Of a stretch of 64,000 nucleotides of DNA, positions 51,799 to 60,702 are shown piece after piece (the first letter of the stretch is position 1; every line of letters starts with the position of its first letter). The notes below the pieces were generated by a model, which was not told the DNA's origin, ran no database searches, and was given only the letters and a program-made list of their open reading frames with translations. Origin of the DNA: Microterricola viridarii. Lineage in GTDB: Bacteria > Actinomycetota > Actinomycetes > Actinomycetales > Microbacteriaceae. A program made the position numbers and the translations under genes. The DNA lies in NCBI RefSeq assembly GCF_001542775.1, contig NZ_CP014145.1, forward strand, positions 2,728,001-2,792,000. Direction: 5' to 3'.

Positions 51799-53940
51799 CT
51801 ACTGGACGTTCGAGGGGTTCGCCCCAGCGCCGTCAGCGAACGTTTCCAATGATTCGAATCGTGAGGCAAAAGTGCGTGCAAATGGTGCGGTGATGTGGCT
51901 GGTATCGAGATAGGCAGGGATCCCGCCAACGATGGAGTGGCACACGGTTTCGTCGCAGAAGTCTGACTCAAAGTCGACGAACTCAAATCGAGGGTGTTCG
52001 ATCGCGGCCGCCGCCCTCTTGAGTGGTCCAGCTTCGGCGATTCGCGAGGAAGGCCACGTGCATGGGTCCACCATGGTGAACTCCTCCGCGATGCATTGCG
52101 GAACTGATCGCTCTGGCTCAGGAACCTCGTTGATCACGAGAACGCGTTTTCCAGCTGCAAGCCACGTGTTCCATGCGGCGACATACCCTTCCCCCGTGTC
52201 CACCACGCGGTTGCCGCGAGAATCGGTACCGCCAAGATAGTTCCGGTCGAAGCTGGACGTAATGACGACGTCGATAAGAGGGTCTTCGGCGATCTCGCGA
52301 ATCGCGGATTCGCGCCACACGCGACACTGCTCATCGTGCGCGCTCGCGTTCGCGTAGCCCACAGATGGATCAAGCGTTGGGGAACACGCGCTCTTTACAT
52401 AGGCCGTAACTCTCAGCTGCGTCTTGAGCGCAATTGCGTCGAGCGCCGGGAACCACATGCGCGCATGGGAGTCCCCGATGAGCGCCGCATTCACTCGCTT
52501 GGTCTCATCCTCTGCTCCAAACGAACAGGGCAGGAGTTCCGTCTCCTCACGCGCCTGCAGACACGTATCGCCGTTACGGACGGTGTCTATCTGACTTTCG
52601 GCCGTGATGAGCAGGAAGTCGGGATCGGTCAGAGTATGAGAGTGAGCGCAATCGGCGCCCGAAAGAAAGGCCTGCGCGCCGAAACAGCCGTCTGGCTCCA
52701 CCGAGTTCACGTGGAGCGCCCGCGCCGCAGTCTCTGCGCGGTCGCCCAGTCGCGCTCCCGCCGCCCACGTGCCGACCAACAGAGCTGCCATTGTCACCGC
52801 GGTCAAGGCGAGCACTGGCCGTGGTCGCTGGAAAAGTTTGGCGTCAGAACGCCTGACTGGGTCCTCAACGAAGCGCTGTGAAACGAACGCGAGGGCAATT
52901 GCGATGGCGAGCAGGAGAACCTTGTCGACCGCATAGATTTCGCGGTTGAGCACAAATGGAGCTGCGACAATCAGCGGCCAATGCCACAGATACAAAGAGT
53001 ATGAGATGTTGCCCACAAACTGGATCGGGCGCAGGGAAGTTAGTCTCGCTGGCGCCCAAACGCTGTTAATGTCGCCAATCCAGATCAGGGCTGCCGTTGC
53101 GATGACCGGCACGAGGGCCAGGGCCCCCGGGAAACCGCTGCTGCCATCCAGCACGTAGGCACCCAGCAGAAGGATCACCCAGCTCGCCCACGCCACCGGG
53201 ATGAGCAGAGGCTTCAACCGGGATTTCGGGGAGGGCAGGAACGTGAGCAGGCCACCAGCCGCAAACTCCCAGGCTCTCCCAGTGGTCTGGAAGTACGCCG
53301 CAGCCTGCTCGGCGTTGGCGCTGTGAATGCCCCAAGCCAGCGATCCGATGAACACCATCGTGATGAGAATTATGATCAAGGCATCGCGCGAGAGCCCGGG
53401 CAGCTTGCGCGCCAGAAGGAGGCTGCTGACGATCAGCAGTGGCCACGCGATGTAGAACTGTTCCTCGACAGACAAAGACCAGAAGTGCGTAACTGGAGAG
53501 GGCGCCGACCCAGTCGCGAAGTAGTCCATTGAGGTGGCTGCGAGCAGCCAATTGAGCACGTACGCCCCGGCGGCCCCGATTTGCTGGTAGGCCGACTCGC
53601 GGTCCGTAATTGGCAAGAGGACCGCGCTCACGAATGCAGAAAACAGTAGAACAAGGAACGCGGCGGGCAAGAGGCGTCTCGCGCGACGGGCCCAGAACCG
53701 GGCAATGTCCACTCGCCCTGTTTGGTCAACTTCGCGGCGGAGGTGCGCGGTGATCAGGAAGCCGGAGATCACAAAGAAGATGTCGACGCCTATGTATCCG
53801 CCTGCCACGCGATCGGGCCACAGATGGTTGAGAACAACGAGTCCGACAGCGAGCGCCCTCAGCGCCTGGATGTCGCCGCGGACGGGCGTCAGCGTCTTTT
53901 CAACGCGGGCAGGAGCCGACGCGCTGTGTTGCAGTGCCAT
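51799..53940 (-). CDS. Acyltransferase-3 with C-terminal SGNH domain (OatA-like)
   Basis: A 713-residue two-domain protein. Residues 20-380 form the membrane domain (IQALRALAVGLVVLNHLWPDRVAGGYIGVDIFFVISGFLIT; HFWSLSVEEQFYIAWPL). After another helix (VLALTAVTMAALLVGTWAAG), the outer SGNH domain has nucleophile Ser in NAALIGDSHARMWFPAL and the Asp-His pair in YLDTSHITAPFA. Family members O-acetylate peptidoglycan or polysaccharides; the setting favours the polysaccharide. I chose ATG 53940; the longer frame lacks a better ribosome site. Confidence 0.88.
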   Translation of the reverse strand: MALQHSASAPARVEKTLTPVRGDIQALRALAVGLVVLNHLWPDRVAGGYIGVDIFFVISGFLITAHLRREVDQTGRVDIARFWARRARRLLPAAFLVLLFSAFVSAVLLPITDRESAYQQIGAAGAYVLNWLLAATSMDYFATGSAPSPVTHFWSLSVEEQFYIAWPLLIVSSLLLARKLPGLSRDALIIILITMVFIGSLAWGIHSANAEQAAAYFQTTGRAWEFAAGGLLTFLPSPKSRLKPLLIPVAWASWVILLLGAYVLDGSSGFPGALALVPVIATAALIWIGDINSVWAPARLTSLRPIQFVGNISYSLYLWHWPLIVAAPFVLNREIYAVDKVLLLAIAIALAFVSQRFVEDPVRRSDAKLFQRPRPVLALTAVTMAALLVGTWAAGARLGDRAETAARALHVNSVEPDGCFGAQAFLSGADCAHSHTLTDPDFLLITAESQIDTVRNGDTCLQAREETELLPCSFGAEDETKRVNAALIGDSHARMWFPALDAIALKTQLRVTAYVKSACSPTLDPSVGYANASAHDEQCRVWRESAIREIAEDPLIDVVITSSFDRNYLGGTDSRGNRVVDTGEGYVAAWNTWLAAGKRVLVINEVPEPERSVPQCIAEEFTMVDPCTWPSSRIAEAGPLKRAAAAIEHPRFEFVDFESDFCDETVCHSIVGGIPAYLDTSHITAPFARTFASRFESLETFADGAGANPSNVQ

Positions 53941-54157
53941 GGATATCGCTTTCCCTGGGCTATCCGAATGATTGTGATGACGGCTGTCGGTCGGCCCCGA
54001 GCTGGCTTCGCTGCGCACGAGCAAGACAGATGGGCTGCAGCAGGAGCGCTCGGCTACAGCAGGAAAGTTGCGCCAGCTAGCGCCACGGGCAGCCCGACGG
54101 CACCTTCAACACCGAAAGCCGGAATCTGAGATGAATGAATCGCGGAGGGCGATGCAG

Positions 54158-55459
54158 TTACGGCCGCCCCATGCCCCGATACGTCCATCCGGCAGCACGC
54201 CAGGCGGCGGCATCCAGAACGTTGCGGCCATCGATCACGGTTTGCCCGCTGACGAGCGTCGCAGCCCACGCCGGGTCGAGCTCGCGGAACTGCTTCCACT
54301 CGGTGGCAAGCACCACGAGGTCCGCGCCGGCCAGAGCCTCGTCGACGGACTCCGTGTAGTCGAGCTGCGGGTGACGCCCCCGGGCATTCTCAATGCCCTG
54401 CGGGTCTGTCGCGATGACCTGGGCGCCCAGGCCCTTGAGCTGCACGGCGACGTCGAGGGCCGGGGAGTCGCGCACGTCATCCGATTCGGGCTTGAAGGTG
54501 ACACCGAGCACAGCGACGCGCTTGTGGTTGACAGAGCCGCCGAGCGCCTCCACCGCGAGGTCGACGACGCGCTGACGCTGACGCATGTTGATCGAGTCGA
54601 CCTCTTTGAGGAATGCAACGGATTCGCCGCGGCCGAGCTCCTCGGCGCGCGCCGTGAATGCCCGGATATCCTTGGGCAGGCAGCCGCCGCCGAAACCGAC
54701 ACCGGCGTTCAAGAAGCGGCGGCCGATGCGAGCGTCGTGCCCGAGCGCGTCAGCGAGCTGACCGACATCCGCGCCCGTCACCTCGGCGATTTCTGCCATC
54801 GCATTGATGAACGAGATCTTGGTGGCCAGGAAGGCGTTGGCCGACACCTTGACCAGCTCGGCCGTGGCGTAATCGGTGATGATCCGCGGGGTGCCGGTGC
54901 CGAGCGCCGTGGCGTAGACCTCATCCAGAACGGATGCCGCGCGCTCATCAGCCACGCCATAGACGAGACGATCGGGCTCGATCGTGTCTTTCACGGCGAA
55001 GCCCTCGCGCAGAAACTCGGGGTTCCACGCCAACATGGCTCCGGAGCCGCTGTCGGCGATCTTCTTCGCGAGCCTGGCCGCAGTGCCCACCGGCACGGTG
55101 CTCTTGCCGACGACGAGGTCGCCTTCCTTCAAGAAGGGGATCAATGCGTCGATCGCCGCGTCGACGTAGCGCATGTCTGCCGCGTGGCTGTCGCGCATCT
55201 GCGGCGTGCCCACGGCGACGAAGTGCACGGTCGACTCAGCGACCGCGGCCATCTCGGTGCTGAAGCGCAGGCGCCCGCTCGCGCCGGCCGAGGTGAGGAT
55301 CTCGGGCAGACCCGGCTCGAAGAACGGAGGTGTGCCGGCCGCCAGCTGCTCGATCTTGGCCGCGTCGACGTCGATCCCGACGACCTCATGGCCCAGCTCG
55401 GCCATCGCCGAAGCATGCACGGCTCCGAGGTATCCACAGCCGATTACGGATAGCTTCAC
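54158..55459 (-). CDS. ugd: UDP-glucose 6-dehydrogenase
   Basis: A 433-residue enzyme that oxidises UDP-glucose to UDP-glucuronate with NAD. The N-terminal Rossmann motif is VIGCGYLGAVHASAMAELGHEVVGIDVD; the central helix holds AELVKVSANAFLATKISFINAMAEI; catalytic Cys lies in GVGFGGGCLPKDI; the C-terminal Rossmann part has VAVLGVTFKPESDDVRDSPALDV. It would supply glucuronic acid to the polymer, so the product is probably acidic. It stands 217 bp upstream of the SGNH acyltransferase on the same strand, at the right edge of the cluster. Confidence 0.95.
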   Translation of the reverse strand: MKLSVIGCGYLGAVHASAMAELGHEVVGIDVDAAKIEQLAAGTPPFFEPGLPEILTSAGASGRLRFSTEMAAVAESTVHFVAVGTPQMRDSHAADMRYVDAAIDALIPFLKEGDLVVGKSTVPVGTAARLAKKIADSGSGAMLAWNPEFLREGFAVKDTIEPDRLVYGVADERAASVLDEVYATALGTGTPRIITDYATAELVKVSANAFLATKISFINAMAEIAEVTGADVGQLADALGHDARIGRRFLNAGVGFGGGCLPKDIRAFTARAEELGRGESVAFLKEVDSINMRQRQRVVDLAVEALGGSVNHKRVAVLGVTFKPESDDVRDSPALDVAVQLKGLGAQVIATDPQGIENARGRHPQLDYTESVDEALAGADLVVLATEWKQFRELDPAWAATLVSGQTVIDGRNVLDAAAWRAAGWTYRGMGRP

Positions 55460-55863
55460 GAAGCCACTCTCCCCAAGTTGGTATCGGGGCAGTCAAAGCA
55501 CCCGCTAGATCGGCCGCGCCGACAAAGTCCACACCAATCATCCACGTACCAGCCGGTTGAGCGAAATCCGTCCGGGCGGACCTCAAGTCTCTGAATGGCT
55601 CTACTGGCCGGATACGGGCCCAACACGTTTGAACTGGGACCCAGTGGGGGCATCCCCACCGCACAGTCGGGCATCAGTGCGCGCCTTGTGGTCATCTGTG
55701 GGGTGCTCTGGAAGGACTCCGCGACAAAGCACTTCGCTGCAATTGAGTACGTTGCAGGACAGAATCCTTGCCCGGCATGCAGAAAGTCGTGTCGGTGGTC
55801 GGGGGCATTCTTGTCGTAGGCCAGAAACTCACACAGACATCGATCGCACAAGGAGGTGCAGCG
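55460..55863. other. Gene-free stretch between ugd and the 13E12 remnant
   Basis: About 400 bp with no convincing coding frame, strong hairpin or promoter. Short frames on both strands lack ribosome sites and family features. It may be decayed sequence at the edge of the polysaccharide cluster. Confidence 0.5.
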
Positions 55864-56561
55864 ATGAACGAGGCCATTAAGGCCCTCGCCAGCACGGTGG
55901 ATACTCTCTCATCCGCCTGGGAGCAGGCGGCCCCGGCATCATTTGCGGGCCCGCCCCACGAAGGAATCGGGCGACAGCTGGAGGCCGAATTCGAGGGCAG
56001 GACGGATGCCACCCTCAACAGCACCGTTGAACAACTCCAGCGCGTGTCACGCGCTACGGATGCGGGCGGCCGCAGAGGTCGGCCGGCGCTCCCGCCCAGA
56101 GCTCGGCCCGGAGCGGCTGTGCGCGAGGCAGGGCAGCAATTCCGCGCCGGCGTTCCTCTCCGATGTGATGCTGGTGCCGATCGGCGAGCGCGGCGATCAT
56201 CCCCGTCGTGCTCGGCGGGACCGGCGAGGTGCTCGACCTCGGCAGGGCTCGCCGCACCTTCACCCGCGCCCAGCGGATCGCCCTTGCCGAGCGCGACGGA
56301 GGTTGCGCCTGGCCCGGGTGCCCGCATCCGCCCGGCTACGCCGAGGCGCACCACCTCAAATGGTGGGAGAAGGATGACGGTCCCACCGACCTGGCGAACG
56401 GCATCCTGCTCTGCAGCGGCTGCCACCATCGAATACACGACAACGGCTGGCAGATTGAGATCGTCGACAACGTGCCCTGGTTCATCCCGCCGGCCAGCGT
56501 GGATCCGGCGCGGACGCCTCACCGGGGTGGACGCGTGAGCATCGACGCGCTCGCCAGCTGA
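55864..56561 (+). pseudogene. Broken 13E12-family (DUF222/HNH) gene
   Basis: Pieces of one 13E12-type protein occur in three frames. Frame 1 from ATG 55864 gives MNEAIKALASTVDTLSSAWEQAAP and TDATLNSTVEQLQRVSRA, a typical N-terminus. Frame 2 (about 56050-56160) gives AAAEVGRRSRPELGPERL. Frame 3 gives GTGEVLDLGRARRTFTRAQRIALAERDGGCAWPGCPHPPGYAEAHH and ends with LCSGCHHRIHDNGW, an intact HNH motif. At least two frameshifts and a large internal deletion are needed, since full genes are usually over 1.2 kb. A product of only the HNH part from about 56208 is possible but unlikely. Confidence 0.85.
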
Positions 56562-56579
56562 AGCCGGCTCGCAGGCTAC

Positions 56580-57101
56580 TCAGCGAGCCCGTGTAGCGGG
56601 GAACGCACCCTGTCTCTGCTGTTCTTGCTGCTGCCACAGCGCCCGGGCAATCACCTTCTCGTCGCGCGCGTTCACGATCGCGCGCAGGATCATGGCCAGC
56701 AGTGTGCCGAACAGACCACCGATGGTGTTGGCGAAGACGTCACTCATCGTGGCGAAGCGCGCCGTGAGCAGGCCGGCCTGCGTCAGCTCGATAGCGATGG
56801 AGAGCGCTGGCGAGACGAGCACGGCAATCCACCAGATACGGGCGGGCAGCGCCAGCCCGACAAGGAAGCCGAGCGGCACGAACATGAGGATGTTCGCCGT
56901 GAACTCGAGCTTGTTGTAGCCGAACCACTCGGGCACGCCGTTGCGGTGCAGCACGCTGAGGAACTTGTCGATCGTCGACTCGAAGCCCTGGTCGAGCGGT
57001 GTCGGCGACAGCGTCATGGCGGCGACGACGCCGATGTAGGCCAGCAGCAGCACCAGCGAGGCGTTCCGGCGCGCATGGCTCGGTGGTGGTTGCTGGCTCA
57101 T
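56580..57101 (-). CDS. VanZ-family membrane protein
   Basis: A 173-residue protein with four to five membrane segments. ASLVLLLAYIGVVAAMTLSPTPLDQG, then FTANILMFVPLGFLVGLALPARIWW and SIAIELTQAGLLTARFATMSDVFANTIGGLFGTLLAMIL, match the VanZ-like family: N..LFVPLGF, then E..Q, then D...N..G. VanZ gives low-level teicoplanin resistance in enterococci; the role of chromosomal homologues is generally unknown. It is convergent with the 13E12 remnant, 18 bp away. Confidence 0.88.
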   Translation of the reverse strand: MSQQPPPSHARRNASLVLLLAYIGVVAAMTLSPTPLDQGFESTIDKFLSVLHRNGVPEWFGYNKLEFTANILMFVPLGFLVGLALPARIWWIAVLVSPALSIAIELTQAGLLTARFATMSDVFANTIGGLFGTLLAMILRAIVNARDEKVIARALWQQQEQQRQGAFPATRAR

Positions 57102-57268
57102 TGGCTGGCGCCCCTCGTTTGCCGGTCAGGTCAGATGGCCAGCGTAGGTGAAGGGGCTGAGGTTTCGCGCATCGGCAGCGCACCCCCGCGGGTCGGGCTC
57201 GCAGCCGGCATCCGCCAGTTTCTCGGGCTGGGTGCACACGGCAGCGCAATGCGAGCGACAATAGAGGG

Positions 57269-58006
57269 GTGAGTGATGCTGTGCTGGGACTGTTCGACAC
57301 CGATTCTTCTGGTGACGAGGCGCCCGCCGCAGCCGAGGCCCCCTGCCTCACCCGTATCGTGGCCGACTCCGGCGATCGCGCCGCCTGGCTCTACGCCCGG
57401 GCACGCGGCATCACGGCGACGGATGTCGCCAAGCTCTCGACCCCGCGCTCGATCCAATCGGCCGCCTACGAGAAGCTCAACGGCTCCAGCTTCAGCGGAA
57501 ACTCGTGGACCGACCACGGTCGCGCCCGCGAACCCGTCATCGCCGAGTGGGTGCGCCGCCAGCACGGCATCGAGCCGAGTTCGAGCCTGTTCCACGCCGC
57601 GGAGGAGCGCCTGCACCTGGCCACGCCCGACGGCATCGCCGTTCGTCCCGGCGGGCGGGTGGAACTCGCCGAGATCAAGACGACAAGCAAGGCGTGGCGC
57701 AGCATCCCGCGCCCCTACATGCGCCAGGTGTGGTGGCAGCAGTACGTGCTCGGCGCCGAGCGCACCCTCGTAGTGTGGGAGCAGCACGACAACTTCGTGC
57801 CGATCGGCGACGAGCCCCTCAGCCGCTGGGTCGACCGCGACGACGAGCAGATCGCACTGCTGATCGGCTTGGCCGGGCAACTGGTCGACGAGCTGCGCGA
57901 CCGCACAGCCCGCAAGATGGAGGCCCAGGCGCAAGCCTCCGCCCGCGCGGCCCGAGCGGCCGAGGCGCGGGAACTCTACGGGCCCGGCGCGCTCTACGTG
58001 CCCTGA
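57269..58006 (+). CDS. YqaJ-type recombinase/exonuclease
   Basis: A 245-residue protein of the YqaJ (lambda exonuclease-like) family. RGITATDVAKLSTPRSIQSAAYEKLNG is the N-terminal signature; Glu in GRAREPVIAEWV, Asp in HLATPDGIAVRP and the E-x-K in VELAEIKTT form the PD-(D/E)XK metal site; WWQQYVLGAERTLVVWEQHDNF follows. Such enzymes resect double-stranded DNA ends and are typical of phages, yet no phage genes lie nearby. Its TGA stop overlaps the next ATG by one base. Confidence 0.88.
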   Translation: MSDAVLGLFDTDSSGDEAPAAAEAPCLTRIVADSGDRAAWLYARARGITATDVAKLSTPRSIQSAAYEKLNGSSFSGNSWTDHGRAREPVIAEWVRRQHGIEPSSSLFHAAEERLHLATPDGIAVRPGGRVELAEIKTTSKAWRSIPRPYMRQVWWQQYVLGAERTLVVWEQHDNFVPIGDEPLSRWVDRDDEQIALLIGLAGQLVDELRDRTARKMEAQAQASARAARAAEARELYGPGALYVP

Positions 58007-58779
58007 TGTCCACGCTCCTGCTGCACGGGCTCGGCGCCGATCGACGCCAGCCGCTCGAGCTGTTCACCCCGGCCCTGGCCGATTCCCCCGGCCCGGTCGT
58101 CGCGCTCGATGTGCGTGCGCATGGCGACTCTCCCCTCGTCGGCGATGCCGCGGACTTCACGCTGGCCGCCCTCGCCCGTGAGCTGGCGGCATCCGCCCGC
58201 GACGCCCTGCCTCCGGGTGAGCCCGTCACCGTGATCGGCATCTCGATGGGGGCGGCCCTCGCACTGCGCATCACCCTCGACGAGCTGTTGCCGGTGCGCC
58301 GGGCGGTGTTCGTGCGGCCCTCGTTCAGCAGCGAGGCGCTGCCGTCGAACCTGCGTGTGTTCCCCGTAATCGCCGAGCTGCTGGCCCGGCTGGGGCCCGT
58401 AGAGGGGCTCGGAGTCTTTCGCGAGAGCTCGCTCTACCAGGAGGTCTTCGCCGCCTCCCCGGCTGGCGGGCGGGGGCTGCTGACCCAGTTCACGGCCCCG
58501 GATGCCGCGGCGCGCGCCGTGCGGCTGACCGAGGTTCCGCGCAACCGCGCCTACCACGACGCCGCCGAGCTCGCCGCGCTGGCGGCCAGGGGCGTGCCAT
58601 CGCTCGTCGTCGCGGCCCCGCGCGACCCGGTGCACCCGGTGCCCGTCGCCGAGGAGTGGGCGGCCGGACTCGGCGCCCCGCTGCTGCGGGTGCCCGCCCG
58701 CGACGACTCCCCGGTCGCGCAAACCGCAGCCCTGCGCGCCGGCCTCGCCGACTGGCTGCGCTCTTCCCCTCCGGCCTGA
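58006..58779 (+). CDS. Alpha/beta hydrolase
   Basis: A 257-residue cytoplasmic alpha/beta hydrolase. The oxyanion motif is LLLHGLGADRR, the nucleophile elbow VIGISMGAALAL (GxSxG), and the acid is likely the Asp in VVAAPRDPVHPVP. At the place where the catalytic His normally stands, after the last strand (LLRVPARDDSPVAQ), I see no His, so activity is uncertain. The start overlaps the YqaJ stop, so the two are translationally coupled. The substrate is unknown. Confidence 0.82.
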   Translation: MSTLLLHGLGADRRQPLELFTPALADSPGPVVALDVRAHGDSPLVGDAADFTLAALARELAASARDALPPGEPVTVIGISMGAALALRITLDELLPVRRAVFVRPSFSSEALPSNLRVFPVIAELLARLGPVEGLGVFRESSLYQEVFAASPAGGRGLLTQFTAPDAAARAVRLTEVPRNRAYHDAAELAALAARGVPSLVVAAPRDPVHPVPVAEEWAAGLGAPLLRVPARDDSPVAQTAALRAGLADWLRSSPPA

Positions 58780-58791
58780 GCCGACATGCGA

Positions 58792-58827
58792 AAGGCCCGG
58801 CCCCCGCAACCGCGGGGACCGGACCTT
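58792..58827. terminator. Terminator between hydrolase and M28 peptidase genes
   Basis: AAGGCCCGGCCCCCGC pairs with GCGGGGACCGGACCTT around a short loop. The two A-C mismatches on the plus strand become G-U pairs in minus-strand RNA, so it suits the peptidase transcript best while lying between convergent genes. Confidence 0.75.
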
Positions 58828-58841
58828 CGCCTCGCTTCGTT

Positions 58842-60500
58842 CTAGCGGCGCAGCGCGCTGCCCCAGTAGTCGAAGTTGTCGACCGAGAGCTGCGCACCCG
58901 CAGCCCTGCGGCTGCCGTCCTCGAAGAATCCGGTCTTCATCATGGCCAGCGTCATCGTGGCGTGCGCCGCCGCGTCACCGAGCTCGCTCAGCGCGGCTGT
59001 GCTGAGGTTGTTCATCGTGTCGCAGGCCTGGTGGTAGCAGGGGTCAAGCGCGGCCCCGGCCGTGCCACCGAAGATGGCTGCCTGCTCCGGGGTCTTCAGC
59101 TCTTCGGCACCGCTGAAGAGACCGCCGGCGGGGATGCCGACCTCGATGAAGGGGCCGTAGTCGGAGCGCCCGTCAAAGGCGGTCGGTGCGCTCGCCAGAC
59201 CCTTCGCAGCGAAGTAGTCGGTGAACACCGTCTCGATCTGAGCAGACCCGGGAGGGCCCGCGAGGCCATCCGGGTCGTCCGAGCCGTCGCCGTCATAGAC
59301 GAATCGCACGTAGTTCGGCGATCCGAGCATGTCGAAGTTCAGGTTCGCGTAGATCGTTCCGAGCTCCGCGTCGCTGAGGTTTGCGACGTAGTGGGTGGAG
59401 CCCAGGAGCCCCTCCTCTTCCGCTCCCCAGAATGCGAAGCGCAGCTGCTGCTGCGGCTTGATGTTCAACTTCGACATCTGGATGGCGGTCTCGAGGTTGG
59501 TCGCGGTTCCGCTGCCGTTGTCGTTGATGCCCGGCCCGGCCAGAACCGAGTCGAGGTGCGCGCCCACGACGACGACCTTGTTCGGGTCGCCCTTCTTCGA
59601 GTCGGCCAGGATGTTCATGGTCGTGCGGTTCTCTGAGATCGTCGACGTGCTCAGCGACAGCGTGACCGCGCCGGCCTGAGCCGCCGTGTACAGCGCAGCG
59701 CCGTCGGCGTAGCTCAACCCGACCACCGGCACCGCTGCCGGCACGCCGAGGGTCACGCCCGTCAGAAGGTCGGTGCGCCCCGGGTTGCCCTCGTTGAAGA
59801 TCGCGGCCGCGTCATAGCCCGCAGCGACGGCGTTGGCCACCTTCTCCTCGAAGGTGCAGGTGCCACGCTGGATGAGTGCGATCTGCGGCTCCGTTGCCGA
59901 CGCGGGGGCGAAGTCGCCCGGCAGACATCCGGATGCCGAGCTCGGCGTCGGGGACGCCGGCACGATCGTGTTCAGCGCCGCCACGACGGTTCCGACGACG
60001 GTGCCGCTGCCCGAGTAGTCGAGCGTGGCGACCTGGTAGTCGGTCGGGCTCGGCGACAGCTGGCTGAGCGAGGCCGGACCGGTCTCCTCGTAGTAGGGGA
60101 AATCGAAGGGCTGCTCAGTGACCTTGTACCCGGCCTTGCGCAGCTCGCCACTGACATACGCGGCCGAGGCGTTGAATCCCGGCGTGCCCGATGCGCGCGT
60201 GCCGCCATTGGCATTCGCGATCCGCTGCAGCACCCGGGTGTGGGCCATGATGCCGTTCACCGTGACAGCTTTGAGCAACTTGTCGGTGTTCTGGCTGTTC
60301 CCGCCGCCGTTGCCGTTGTTACCCCCGTTTCCGTTGTTGCCGTGGTTGCCGTTCCCGTTGTTGCCGTTCCCGTGGTTCCCGTTGTTGCTGTTGTTGTTGC
60401 CGTGATTCCCGTTGCCGTTGTTGCCGGCCATCGCGGGCGCCGCCGGCACCACGAGGGCAGCCACCACCAAACCGGTGAGTAGCAGAGCTTTATATCGCAC
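58842..60500 (-). CDS. Secreted M28-family aminopeptidase with Asn/Gly-rich linker
   Basis: A 552-residue exported peptidase. Signal peptide KALLLTGLVVAALVVPAAPAMA, then about 45 residues of almost only N, G and H, then an M28 domain interrupted by a PA domain (about 150-270, IALIQRGTCTFEEKVANAVAAGYDAAAIFN). Zinc ligands and catalytic Glu fit GAHLDSV, INDNGSG, WGAEEEGLLGS, NFDMLGSPN and CYHQACDT. It should release N-terminal residues from peptides outside the cell. GTG 60500 has AGGAG 7 nt upstream. Confidence 0.9.
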   Translation of the reverse strand: MRYKALLLTGLVVAALVVPAAPAMAGNNGNGNHGNNNSNNGNHGNGNNGNGNHGNNGNGGNNGNGGGNSQNTDKLLKAVTVNGIMAHTRVLQRIANANGGTRASGTPGFNASAAYVSGELRKAGYKVTEQPFDFPYYEETGPASLSQLSPSPTDYQVATLDYSGSGTVVGTVVAALNTIVPASPTPSSASGCLPGDFAPASATEPQIALIQRGTCTFEEKVANAVAAGYDAAAIFNEGNPGRTDLLTGVTLGVPAAVPVVGLSYADGAALYTAAQAGAVTLSLSTSTISENRTTMNILADSKKGDPNKVVVVGAHLDSVLAGPGINDNGSGTATNLETAIQMSKLNIKPQQQLRFAFWGAEEEGLLGSTHYVANLSDAELGTIYANLNFDMLGSPNYVRFVYDGDGSDDPDGLAGPPGSAQIETVFTDYFAAKGLASAPTAFDGRSDYGPFIEVGIPAGGLFSGAEELKTPEQAAIFGGTAGAALDPCYHQACDTMNNLSTAALSELGDAAAHATMTLAMMKTGFFEDGSRRAAGAQLSVDNFDYWGSALRR

Positions 60501-60702
60501 GATCAACTCCTGTTCCGCTTGTCCCCCTTTGGGGCACAATCCTGTTGCGTAGTAGGGTCGCGTAGCGCAGGGCCTGTGGACGGAAATCACCCCCAAATCG
60601 TTACAATCGGCGCCTCGGTGCCCACGCCGCGCCCGTGCGTTAGCGTGGTCAGCGGACCTACGCGCAATGCGCAGTGTGCGATGTGCAATCGAGGAGCGAC
60701 GG

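Noticed and set aside
57269..58006. YqaJ gene as evidence of a prophage
   Set aside because: No integrase, capsid, terminase or lysis genes are found within several kilobases; neighbours are ordinary chromosomal genes.
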